Positions 5,427 to 11,279 of a stretch of DNA of 11,279 bases are shown here, piece by piece. Source of the DNA: Thiobacillus sp. (GTDB lineage Bacteria > Pseudomonadota > Gammaproteobacteria > Burkholderiales > Thiobacillaceae); the NCBI RefSeq assembly GCF_024708915.1, contig NZ_JANJXQ010000169.1, positions 1-11,279 of the forward strand, in the 5' to 3' direction. The position numbers and the translations under genes are program-made. Under the pieces are notes generated by a model that ran no database searches, was not told the origin of the DNA, and worked only from the letters and a program-made list of their open reading frames with translations. The stretch's first letter is position 1. Each line of letters opens with the position of its first letter.

Positions 5427-6808
5427 GGTCTGGCCGGCCGGTCCGTTGCGCTGCCGAAATGCAGCGTGGCGGCGAAGCCGCGTCCGCCGTCGGCGCGCTG
5501 CAGGCCGTCGCCGAGTTCCAGGCGTGCGTTCGACAGTGCCGCGATCCGCGCGACGATCGACAGCCCCAGCCCGCAGCCTTCGCCTTCGGCCTCGCCGCGC
5601 ACGAAGCGCGCGCTGAGCTGGGCGCGCAGGTCGGGTGCGACGCCGGGGCCGTCATCGGCGACACTGATCGAGCAGCGCGAACCGCTCTGCACGAGCCGCA
5701 CCTCGATGCGCGCGCCTTCACCTGCGTAGCGCAGCGCGTTGTCGACCAGATTGCGCAGCGCGATCTGCAGCCAGCCGGGGGCGACGGCGACCCTGCACCC
5801 GGGGGCGGCGTCGACCATCAGCGACTGCCGCTGGCGTTCGGCCTGCGGCAGCAGGTCGGCGCACACCGCGGCGACGACCGGGGCCGGGTCGACGGGCTCG
5901 GGGGCCGCGCCGAGGTTTGCCGGGTCGACGCGCGCGAGGGTGAGGAGCTGCTCGACGAGGTGTGCCATGCGGTCGACGCCGGCGACGACCTTCGCCAGGG
6001 CGTGCTGCCGGCCGTCGTCCGTCTGCGCCCGCAGTGCGACCTGCGCCTGGACCTTCAGCGCCGCCAGCGGCGTGCGCAGTTCGTGCGCGGCGTCCGCGGT
6101 GAACCGGCGCTCGCTCTCGAAGGCCTGGGTGACCCGCCGGATCAGCGCGTTGAGCGCGGTGCGCAACGGCGCGATCTCGTTCGGCAGGGCGGCCGATTCA
6201 TCGAGCGACACCAACGCCTGCGCGTCGAGGGCGCCGACCTGGTGCGCCAGCGCCTCCACCGGCCGCAGCGAGCGGCCGACGACTGCCCACACCGCCAGTG
6301 CCATCAGGACCAAAGCCAGGCCGGCCGGCAGCAGCAGCGACAGGCCGATCTCGCGCGCCAGCTCCTCGCGCGCGGCGTGGTCCTGGCCGACGATCACCCG
6401 GTACTCGGCGTCGTCGTCCTCCGCGGCGTAGAAGCGCCAAAGCGAGGCCTGGTGGCGGTGCTCGCTGAAGCCGAGCGCCGTGCCGGTTTCGAAGGCTTCA
6501 TGACCCGGCGAAGTCGCCAGCCGCTTCATCGGGCCGTCCTCGCCGTGCCAGATCTCGAAGGCGATCGGCACCCCCGTGTAGGTCGCGTGCTCGTGGAGCT
6601 CCTCGACGAAATGCTCGACCTCGCCGCCCGAGACGATCGCCAGCAGCGTGTCGGCGATCTGCATCAACTGGGCGTCGAGCAATTCGTCGGCTTCGTGGTG
6701 CGCGCGCTGATATACCACGACCGCGGTCAGCAGCCAGATCGCTGCCACCGTGCTGGTCAGCAGCCACACCAGGCGGCGCCGCAGGGAATACGGCGTGGGC
6801 CGTCTCAT
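5420..6808 (-). CDS. QseC-like sensor histidine kinase (462 aa)
   Basis: This is an inner-membrane sensor that autophosphorylates and signals to the response regulator encoded just upstream. TM1 is near 13-33, the periplasmic sensor domain is 34-154 (2CSK_N-like, with the typical DELLDAQLMQIADTLL stretch), TM2 is near 155-178 and HAMP follows to about 231. The H-box ADAAHELRTPL carries phospho-acceptor H242. The N-box LRNLVDNALRYA is at 351-362, G1 DDGPGV at 385-390 and G2 GCGLGLS at 411-417, so the kinase core is complete. The periplasmic part has ten His residues, including H72-E-H74 and H117-R-H119, which might bind metal. The start overlaps the regulator stop by 4 bp (ATGA). The 3' end overlaps the convergent copper operon by 7 bp. 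Confidence 0.92.
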   Translation of the reverse strand: MRRPTPYSLRRRLVWLLTSTVAAIWLLTAVVVYQRAHHEADELLDAQLMQIADTLLAIVSGGEVEHFVEELHEHATYTGVPIAFEIWHGEDGPMKRLATSPGHEAFETGTALGFSEHRHQASLWRFYAAEDDDAEYRVIVGQDHAAREELAREIGLSLLLPAGLALVLMALAVWAVVGRSLRPVEALAHQVGALDAQALVSLDESAALPNEIAPLRTALNALIRRVTQAFESERRFTADAAHELRTPLAALKVQAQVALRAQTDDGRQHALAKVVAGVDRMAHLVEQLLTLARVDPANLGAAPEPVDPAPVVAAVCADLLPQAERQRQSLMVDAAPGCRVAVAPGWLQIALRNLVDNALRYAGEGARIEVRLVQSGSRCSISVADDGPGVAPDLRAQLSARFVRGEAEGEGCGLGLSIVARIAALSNARLELGDGLQRADGGRGFAATLHFGSATDRPARPQ

Positions 6809-7467
6809 GCGGTGGCCGACGCCATGTAGCCGACGCCGCGCACGGTGCGGATGAGGTCGTTGCCCAGTTTCTTCCGCAGGTGGTGGATGTGGACCTCGAG
6901 CGCGTTGCTGTCGACCGCGTCCTGCCAGGTGTAGAGCTGCTCCTCAAGGGTGCGTCGCGTCACCACGCGGCCGCCGTTTTCCAGCAGCAGATGCAGCAGG
7001 TCGAATTCGCGGGGCGTGAGCTCGACCGGCTCGCCGTTGCGGGTCACCGTGCGCGCGGCCGGGTTCAGTTCGACCTCGCCCAGCGTGAGCACCGGCTCGG
7101 GGCGGCCGTGCGCGCGCCGCACCAGCGCGCGCAGCCGGGCGGCGATCTCGTCGAGGTCGAACGGCTTCAGCACGTAGTCGTCGGCGCCGAGGTCGAGCCC
7201 GCGCACCTTGTCTTCCAGCTGGTCGCGCGCGGTGAGGATCAGCACCGGCGTCGCGTCGTGGCGCCCGCGCAGCCACTGCAGCACCGACAGGCCGTCGCGT
7301 TTGGGGAGCCCCAGATCGAGCACCACCGCGGCAAAAGTCTCGGTCGACAGTGCCGCCACCGCGGCCTCGCCGTCGCGCAGCCAGTCGACGGCGTAGCCGG
7401 CCTGCGTCAGGCCGGCCTGCAGTCCGTCGCCGAGCAGGCGATCATCCTCCACCAACAGTATGCGCAT
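6805..7467 (-). CDS. OmpR/PhoB-family response regulator, QseB/PmrA-like (220 aa)
   Basis: The receiver domain (1-115) has the acidic pocket D8/D9, phospho-acceptor D51 in VVLDLGLP, T79 and K101 in LKPFD, all intact. The winged-helix DNA-binding domain (about 125-220) has ELTPREFDLL, the NALEVHIHHLRKKLG recognition region and the terminal RTVRGVGYM. Overall it resembles QseB/PmrA regulators, whose operators are two TTAAG-like half-sites 11 bp apart. Two such sites lie in the divergent region 9098-9169, so autoregulation of this operon and control of the RND pair are likely. It starts 13 bp after the diheme cytochrome gene and is coupled to the kinase by a 4-bp overlap. The Shine-Dalgarno is poor (GAGG only 2 bases from ATG). 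Confidence 0.92.
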   Translation of the reverse strand: MRILLVEDDRLLGDGLQAGLTQAGYAVDWLRDGEAAVAALSTETFAAVVLDLGLPKRDGLSVLQWLRGRHDATPVLILTARDQLEDKVRGLDLGADDYVLKPFDLDEIAARLRALVRRAHGRPEPVLTLGEVELNPAARTVTRNGEPVELTPREFDLLHLLLENGGRVVTRRTLEEQLYTWQDAVDSNALEVHIHHLRKKLGNDLIRTVRGVGYMASATA

Positions 7468-7480
7468 GGCCTCGTTTCAT

Positions 7481-8008
7481 TTATTTCGGAATCCTGATCG
7501 CGTCTTCCTCGAAGTTGCCCTGCTCGGCCTCGCGGTGGCACGCCGCGCAGTTCGCCGCCGAGCCGATCGACTTGCGTGACCAGGTCGCACGCGGCACCTC
7601 GTCGTGCTTGCGAACGAACCAGCGGGTTTCGGTGATGCGCAGCGGCGCCGTGTTGCCGTCCATGCGCATCACCCGCCTGCCCATGCCGCTGCCGCCACTG
7701 TCCGCCGCGTTCTTTTCCAGGAACTTCAGGATATCAGCCTGGGTTGCCGGATCAAGGCTGGCGTCCTCGCCGAAGTGCTGCTCCAGCCCCGTCATCACCC
7801 GCTGCCACGATGCGCGCGGCAGCATCGACGGCGGATAGGCCAGATGGCAACTGCCGCATTCCTGCTGCCAGGCCTTGTGGGTGAGGGCGGGCATCACATC
7901 GTCGCCGCCGTCGCCGCGTGCCTCCCCGCCCGACGGCAGGGAGAAGGCGAGCAGGCTGAGTGTGCCGACTGCCGCCACGACACCGATACCACGTAACAGG
8001 TAATTCAT
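7481..8008 (-). CDS. DHC-type diheme cytochrome c (175 aa)
   Basis: This is a periplasmic electron-transfer protein. The N-terminal hydrophobic segment (5-23) is a signal peptide or membrane anchor. Two heme c motifs are present: C51-G-S-C54-H55 near the N terminus and C154-A-A-C157-H158 near the C terminus. This spacing and the length match the DHC (diheme cytochrome c) family that partners with SHP. The WQQECGSCHLAYPPSMLP stretch after the signal is typical of DHC. In that system DHC passes electrons from a membrane cytochrome b to SHP. A good GGAG ribosome-binding site precedes the start, 12 bp after the SHP gene, and the regulator gene follows after 13 bp. Confidence 0.9.
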   Translation of the reverse strand: MNYLLRGIGVVAAVGTLSLLAFSLPSGGEARGDGGDDVMPALTHKAWQQECGSCHLAYPPSMLPRASWQRVMTGLEQHFGEDASLDPATQADILKFLEKNAADSGGSGMGRRVMRMDGNTAPLRITETRWFVRKHDEVPRATWSRKSIGSAANCAACHREAEQGNFEEDAIRIPK

Positions 8009-8020
8009 CTTTCGCTCTCC

Positions 8021-8434
8021 TTACTTGATCTGGTTGAGCCAGGCGATGAAATCGCCCTTTTCCTGGGCGGTGCACTCGCGCTGCAGCACGTCCTTGCAGT
8101 TGCGGCGGAACCATTTCTCCACCTTGGCCGCATCGGTGAAGCGCTGCGGGTTGGCGGCCGGGGCCAGCGGTTCGATGGGCTTGCCCACCCGCGTCTTCCC
8201 GGTTTGTCTCGGGTTGTCGGTATGACAGGTCGCGCAGCTCTGCTTGCCACCGTCACGCCCCGGATGCGTGGCGCGGTAGAACGCTTCGCCGCGCGCGGGT
8301 GACAGCGTGGACACCGGGACCCCTGCCTGCTGCGCGTAGTGCGCCATCAGGCTTGCGGGTGACTCGGCGGCGGCAGCGAGGCTGGCCGCCATGCCCAGGA
8401 CGGCGAGACCGCCGCGGAGGCCATGCTTAATCAT
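8021..8434 (-). CDS. SHP-type (DUF1924) monoheme cytochrome c (137 aa)
   Basis: This is a periplasmic high-spin-type cytochrome of the Sphaeroides heme protein family. The start at 8434 is chosen because it gives a signal peptide (cut near residue 23, SLAAAA) and overlaps the cytochrome b stop by 8 bp, with GGGG 8 bases upstream of the start codon; a longer upstream frame is the shadow of cytochrome b. The heme motif is C67-A-T-C70-H71. The downstream FRRNC motif gives N112, about residue 89-90 of the mature protein, matching the unusual Asn heme ligand of SHP. C113 and C121 could form the family disulfide. SHP binds small ligands such as O2 or NO when Asn is displaced from the reduced heme; the physiological substrate is unsettled. 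Confidence 0.88.
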   Translation of the reverse strand: MIKHGLRGGLAVLGMAASLAAAAESPASLMAHYAQQAGVPVSTLSPARGEAFYRATHPGRDGGKQSCATCHTDNPRQTGKTRVGKPIEPLAPAANPQRFTDAAKVEKWFRRNCKDVLQRECTAQEKGDFIAWLNQIK

Positions 8435-9050
8435 GCTGCACCCCGCTTTCCGCATCGAGGTATTGCTTGCCGGTGACCATGCTCTGTGCCACCTTTTCCC
8501 CGCGCAACTGATGGTAGACGAGCGCGGCGAGGTGCAGCCCGATGAAGCCGAGCAGCAGGGCGAAGCCGACTTCGTGCGGATCCTCCAGCACGTCCTCCAG
8601 CCATGCCGCGTCGCCCAGCCAGCCGGCAAGCGGGCCCGCCTGGAATTCGCTGGCGGCGAGCCCCAGCCCGGTGACGACCATCAGCGCCATCAGTCCGTAG
8701 GCGAACAGGTAGGCCAGGCTCGCGATCGGGTCGTGCCCCGCGCGATGGCCCTGCGGCAGCCGCAGTTTCGCGAGGCTCGCCTTCCACACGCCCGGATGCC
8801 AGAGGTCGCGCCAGCGGGCGCTCGCCGGGCCGACCAGTCCCCACAGCAGACGGGTCAGCAGGCCGGCCGCGAGCACGTAGCCGGAGAGGATGTGCAGGTT
8901 CCATATGGCGTCTTCGTAGGGACCGTGCTCGAAGGCTTCGGCGAGCTGGCTCGTGGCGACGAGGGCGACGATCGACAGCGCGAGGGTCCAGTGCAGGATC
9001 CGCAGCAGCGGATCGAACACGCGCTGGGGGTGGGAGGAATCAGGTCTCAT
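8427..9050 (-). CDS. Cytochrome b561-family membrane diheme cytochrome b (207 aa)
   Basis: This is an integral-membrane b-type cytochrome, expected to oxidise quinol and reduce the periplasmic cytochromes encoded downstream. Four hydrophobic helices are visible, roughly at 18-36, 51-72, 109-131 and 160-180. Candidate heme ligands are H20 (RILHW), H53 (NLHILSGY), H159 (EDPHE) and H173 (GLHLAALVYH). The family is the bacterial cytochrome b561/Ni-Fe-hydrogenase cytochrome b group. It is the first gene of the minus-strand operon. GGAG lies upstream of the ATG at suitable spacing. Its stop overlaps the SHP start by 8 bp. No hydrogenase is near, and the SHP/DHC partners make a quinol-to-cytochrome-c role the better reading. 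Confidence 0.9.
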   Translation of the reverse strand: MRPDSSHPQRVFDPLLRILHWTLALSIVALVATSQLAEAFEHGPYEDAIWNLHILSGYVLAAGLLTRLLWGLVGPASARWRDLWHPGVWKASLAKLRLPQGHRAGHDPIASLAYLFAYGLMALMVVTGLGLAASEFQAGPLAGWLGDAAWLEDVLEDPHEVGFALLLGFIGLHLAALVYHQLRGEKVAQSMVTGKQYLDAESGVQHD

Positions 9051-9081
9051 GACAGTCTCCGGTGATGGGATGGTGCAGCGG

Positions 9082-9087
9082 ACTGTA
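9082..9087 (-). promoter_or_regulatory. Candidate -10 of the cytochrome/regulator operon
   Basis: On the minus strand the hexamer reads TACAGT, 4 of 6 matches to TATAAT. It begins 10 bases after the regulator box at 9098-9114, so the poor -35 would fall inside the box. This is the usual layout for class II activation by an OmpR-family regulator. Assignment is by position only. Confidence 0.35.
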
Positions 9088-9097
9088 GGCGCGCCAG

Positions 9098-9114
9098 CTT
9101 AGGCAAACCTTAAG
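9098..9114 (-). promoter_or_regulatory. PmrA/QseB-type operator facing the cytochrome operon
   Basis: On the minus strand the site reads CTTAAG-GTTTG-CCTAAG, two six-base half-sites with an 11-bp period, matching the CTTAAK-N5-CTTAAK pattern known for PmrA/QseB-like regulators except for one base. It is AT-rich in a very GC-rich background and sits 48 bp upstream of the cytochrome b start. CTTAAG is palindromic, so the orientation is inferred from position. Confidence 0.6.
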
Positions 9115-9152
9115 CGCGGCGCGGCCTTCGTGGCGGCACGGGCGCGCTTCCG

Positions 9153-9169
9153 CTTAAGGGACGGTTAAG
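9153..9169 (+). promoter_or_regulatory. PmrA/QseB-type operator facing the RND operon
   Basis: The plus strand reads CTTAAG-GGACG-GTTAAG, two near-perfect half-sites with an 11-bp period. It is the second such site in this intergenic region, 55 bp centre-to-centre from the first. The cognate regulator is probably the response regulator at 6805-7467. A weak -10-like CAGGAT (9180-9185) begins 10 bases after the box, mirroring the opposite side. Confidence 0.62.
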
Positions 9170-9201
9170 GATCGAACGGCAGGATGCGTCGCAGCCGGGG
9201 C

Positions 9202-9238
9202 GGTGCGGCGAACCGGATTGCGATCCGGAGCCGCCACC
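9202..9238 (+). other. Extended stem-loop in the RND operon leader
   Basis: CCGGAT (9213-9218) and ATCCGG (9223-9228) form a perfect stem around a TGCG loop. The stem extends outward through GCGGC (9205-9209) with GCCGC (9230-9234), then GGT (9202-9204) with ACC (9236-9238), broken by a small internal loop and one bulge. It has about 14 base pairs in total. No T tract follows, so it does not look like an intrinsic terminator. It would lie in the 5' leader if transcription starts just after the regulator box. Confidence 0.5.
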
Positions 9239-9245
9239 CGATCGG

Positions 9246-9275
9246 GCATGGATGCGGCGGAGCCCGCCCCCGTGC
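9246..9275 (+). other. Second stem-loop in the RND operon leader
   Basis: GCATGG (9246-9251) pairs with CCGTGC (9270-9275, one G-T pair), enclosing GGCGG (9256-9260) paired with CCGCC (9264-9268). It ends 31 bases before the adaptor start and leaves the ribosome-binding site free. It overlaps the start of the possible 20-codon leader reading frame. Confidence 0.35.
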
Positions 9276-9310
9276 CTGCTGTCCTAATTGCTCGGGAGAA
9301 TCCAACATGA
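9248..9310 (+). other. Possible 20-codon leader reading frame ahead of the adaptor
   Basis: An ATG at 9248 opens a 20-codon frame (MDAAEPAPVPAVLIARENPT) whose TGA (9308-9310) overlaps the adaptor ATG (9307-9309) in an ATGA arrangement. No good ribosome-binding site precedes it, and its start lies inside a stem-loop. It may be chance in GC-rich DNA; if translated, it could couple leader translation to the adaptor. Confidence 0.2.
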
Positions 9311-10362
9311 ATGTCGTTCGTCTTGCCAGGCGTGTGCTCGCGCTGGCGCTGCTCGGCACCGCCGCCGCCGGTGCCGCGGACATGGTGCCGCTGACCGCCG
9401 CGCAGAAGAAGAACCTCGGCATCGTCGCAGCAGCCGCCACCGTGCAGGCCGCAAGCCCGGCGCAGACCTATCCGGCGCGTGTCACCCTCCCGCCCACGAG
9501 CGTGCGCGTGGTCGCCGCCGCAGGCGAGGCGCTGATCACCCGGCTGCTGGTGCAGCCCGGCGACCGGGTGAAGGCGGGCGCGCCGCTTGTCACCGTGTCG
9601 ATGGCGGGACTCGCCGAGGCGCAGAACGCGCTGACGCAGGCGCGTCTGAAGGCGCAGTTGGCTGCCGACAGCGCGGCGCGCGACGAAAAGCTGTTCGAAG
9701 AAGGGCTGATCGCCGAGTCGCGCCTGCGTGCCAGCCGCGCCGAGGCGCAGTCGGCCCGCGCCAGCGTGCAGGCGGCACAGACGGCGCTCGCGATGCTGGG
9801 CACGGGCAAGGCCGCCGGCGGCAGCATGACGCTGACCGCGCCGATCGCCGGTGTGGTGATCGAGAGCGCGGCCGAGCCGGGGCAGCGCGTCGACGCCGGC
9901 ACCGCGCTGGTGAAGCTGGCCGATCTCTCGAAGCTGGCACTGGAGATTCCGCTGTCGACCACGCAGGCCCGCCAGGTCGCGGTCGGGCAGTCGGTGACGG
10001 TGGCGGGCACGTCCGCCAGCGGGCGCATCACCGCCCTGCTGCCGCAGCTCAGCGCGTCGCAGAGCGTGCTGGCGCGCGCCAGTCTCGCCGATCCGCAGGC
10101 GCTGCTGCGCCCCGGCCAGTCGGTGCAGGCGGCCATCGCCGGGACGCCAGCGGCCGCGAGCCTGACGGTGCCGGCGGCGGCGCTGATGTGGAAGAGCAAC
10201 ACCCCCTACGTGTTCGTCGAAACCCCGCAGGGCTTCGCGCCGACCCGCGTGCAGCTGGTGCGCCAGAACGCCAGCCAGGCGGAGGTGGCGGGGTTGGCCG
10301 AGGGCAGTCGTGTCGCCGTGAAGGGCGTGGCCGCACTCAAAGCGCAATGGCTCGGGGAATGA
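9307..10362 (+). CDS. RND efflux periplasmic adaptor subunit (CzcB/CusB-like, 351 aa)
   Basis: This is a membrane-fusion protein linking an inner-membrane RND pump to an outer-membrane channel. The ATG at 9307 is chosen because GGGAGAA lies just upstream and it yields a clean signal peptide (residues 1-24, cut after AGA or GAA). Visible parts are the beta-barrel and lipoyl entry (55-100, with VQPGDRVKAGAPL), an alpha-hairpin (103-165, AEAQNALTQARLKAQL through VQAAQTALAML), the lipoyl return (174-205, TAPIAGVVIESAAEPGQRVDAGTAL) and the barrel and membrane-proximal domain (208-351). It contains no His and no Cys and only scattered Met, so the metal-binding N terminus of CusB is absent. It is separated from the pump gene by one base, and both are probably controlled from the 9153-9169 site. 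Confidence 0.9.
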   Translation: MNVVRLARRVLALALLGTAAAGAADMVPLTAAQKKNLGIVAAAATVQAASPAQTYPARVTLPPTSVRVVAAAGEALITRLLVQPGDRVKAGAPLVTVSMAGLAEAQNALTQARLKAQLAADSAARDEKLFEEGLIAESRLRASRAEAQSARASVQAAQTALAMLGTGKAAGGSMTLTAPIAGVVIESAAEPGQRVDAGTALVKLADLSKLALEIPLSTTQARQVAVGQSVTVAGTSASGRITALLPQLSASQSVLARASLADPQALLRPGQSVQAAIAGTPAAASLTVPAAALMWKSNTPYVFVETPQGFAPTRVQLVRQNASQAEVAGLAEGSRVAVKGVAALKAQWLGE

Positions 10363-10363
10363 C

Positions 10364-11279
10364 ATGCTGAACATGCTGACCGAATTCGCGCTGGCGCGCC
10401 GCTGGTTCATGCTGGTGCTGGCGCTGGTGCTGGCGGCGCTGGGCGTGCGCGCGTTCCAGCAGATTCCGATCGACGCCTTCCCCGACGTCTCGACCACACA
10501 GGTCAAGCTGATCCTGAAGGCGCCGGGGATGACGCCGGAAGAGGTGGAGGGGCGCATCACCCAGCCGGTCGAGACCGAGCTGCTCGGCATTCCCCACCAG
10601 ACCGTCCTGCGCAGCGTGTCCAAGAATGCGCTGGTCGACATCACGGTCGACTTCGAGGAAGGCACCGACCTCTACTGGGCACGCCAGCAGGTGGCCGAGC
10701 GCTTCGCCAACGTCAAGGGCGACCTTCCGGACAACGTGTCGGGAGGACTTGCGCCGATCTCGACGCCGCTCTCCGAACTTTTCATGTTCACCGTCGAGGG
10801 ACCGCTTTCGCTCGCCGAGAGGCGCAGCCTGCTCGACTGGACGATCCGCCCGCAGCTGCGTGCGCTGCCGGGGGTCGCCGACGTCAACTCGCTTGGCGGC
10901 CGCGTCGCCACGTTCTCGGTGAGCCCCGATCCCGCGGCGCTCGTCGCGCGCGGCGTCACCTACGACGAACTGCGGACCGCGCTCGCGACGAACACGCGCA
11001 ACGACGGTGCCGGGCGCGTCAACGAGGGCGAGGAGACGTGGGTCGTGCGCGTCAAGGGTGGCGTCGCCAGCCTCGACGACCTGCGTAGCATCGGCGTCAA
11101 GGCGGTCGACGGGGTGGTCGTCACCGTCGCCGACGTCGCACGGGTCGAGCTCGGCGAGCTCACCCGCTACGGCGCGGTGACGCAGGACGGCCGCGGCGAG
11201 GCGGTCGAGGGCCTGTTGATCGGGCTGAAGGGCGTGAACGCCGGCGTCCTCATCGACAGCGTCAAGGCGAAGCTCGCCG
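10364..11279 (+). CDS. HME-type RND efflux pump, N-terminal part (CzcA/CusA-like, cut by window edge)
   Basis: This is an inner-membrane proton-driven pump subunit of the heavy-metal efflux RND family. The ATG at 10364 has GGGGA 5 bases upstream. The frame is open to the window edge (305 codons of an expected 1,000 or more). TM1 is near 12-30. The family signature follows: IPIDAFPDVSTTQVK (34-48), KAPGMTPEEVEGRITQPVE (52-70), SVSKNALVDITVDFEEGTD (84-102) and YWARQQVAERF (104-114). Porter-domain segments continue to the edge (ADVNSLGG, GVTYDELRTAL). The residues that would separate Cu/Ag pumps (Met triad) from Zn/Co/Cd pumps, and the proton-relay residues, lie beyond the window, so substrate is undetermined. 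It is almost contiguous with the adaptor gene. Its outer-membrane partner may be the lipoprotein at 1270-2703. Confidence 0.93.
   Translation, partial: MLNMLTEFALARRWFMLVLALVLAALGVRAFQQIPIDAFPDVSTTQVKLILKAPGMTPEEVEGRITQPVETELLGIPHQTVLRSVSKNALVDITVDFEEGTDLYWARQQVAERFANVKGDLPDNVSGGLAPISTPLSELFMFTVEGPLSLAERRSLLDWTIRPQLRALPGVADVNSLGGRVATFSVSPDPAALVARGVTYDELRTALATNTRNDGAGRVNEGEETWVVRVKGGVASLDDLRSIGVKAVDGVVVTVADVARVELGELTRYGAVTQDGRGEAVEGLLIGLKGVNAGVLIDSVKAKLA

Noticed and set aside
5427..5445. GGCCGGCC palindrome just past the copper operon as an intrinsic terminator
   Set aside because: It has no usable loop and no T tract, and it lies inside the kinase coding region.
5459..6829. Plus-strand 456-codon open frame opposite the histidine kinase
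   Set aside because: All kinase boxes are intact on the minus strand; the antisense product is an Arg/Asp/Gln-rich shadow.
8435..8629. N-terminal extension of the SHP gene to 8629
   Set aside because: The extra 65 residues lie over the cytochrome b gene in another frame, look like shadow sequence, and would precede an obvious signal peptide.
9184..9306. N-terminal extension of the adaptor gene to 9184, including a Cys-rich stretch
   Set aside because: The extension overlaps the leader stem-loops, lacks a ribosome-binding site and would bury the signal peptide. The ATG at 9307 has a good Shine-Dalgarno.

Overview
The window is GC-rich proteobacterial DNA. Codon use, the CzcI/CopI/CusF-type copper genes and the QseBC-like regulators fit a betaproteobacterium (Rhodocyclales, Burkholderiales or Thiobacillus-like), but the genus cannot be fixed from the sequence. 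It holds a copper/heavy-metal handling region in three transcription blocks, with no tRNA, rRNA, transposase or CRISPR.

Block 1 (plus strand, about 546-5426) is a periplasmic copper-detoxification operon. In order it encodes a small CzcI-like Cys/His exported protein, a small exported protein with a His-rich tail, a TolC-family outer-membrane lipoprotein, a Tat-exported multicopper oxidase that appears to have two cupredoxin domains, a CopI-type cupredoxin, a CusF-type copper chaperone with Met in place of the usual Trp, and an exported charged protein ending in a Gly/Met/Pro repeat. It is preceded by an unrelated, unrecognised cysteine-rich gene (20-466).

Block 2 (minus strand, 9050 down to 5420) is a tightly packed five-gene operon: cytochrome b561, SHP-type (DUF1924) monoheme cytochrome c, diheme cytochrome c (DHC type), OmpR-family response regulator and QseC-like histidine kinase. 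The likely electron path is quinol, then cytochrome b, then DHC, then SHP in the periplasm. It runs tail-to-tail into block 1 with a 7-bp overlap of coding ends.

Block 3 (plus strand, 9307 to the right edge) encodes an RND periplasmic adaptor and the N-terminal 305 residues of an HME-type RND pump. The adaptor contains no His and no Cys.

Blocks 2 and 3 diverge from a 256-bp region (9051-9306). It carries two 17-bp repeats of the CTTAAG-N5-TTAAG type recognised by PmrA/QseB-like regulators, one facing each operon, and then a structured leader ahead of the adaptor. The simplest model is that the two-component system in block 2 controls both its own cytochrome operon and the divergent efflux pump. 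The only outer-membrane partner in view for that pump lies in block 1. Linking an SHP/DHC redox chain to an RND pump through shared regulator sites is the most interesting feature of the window.
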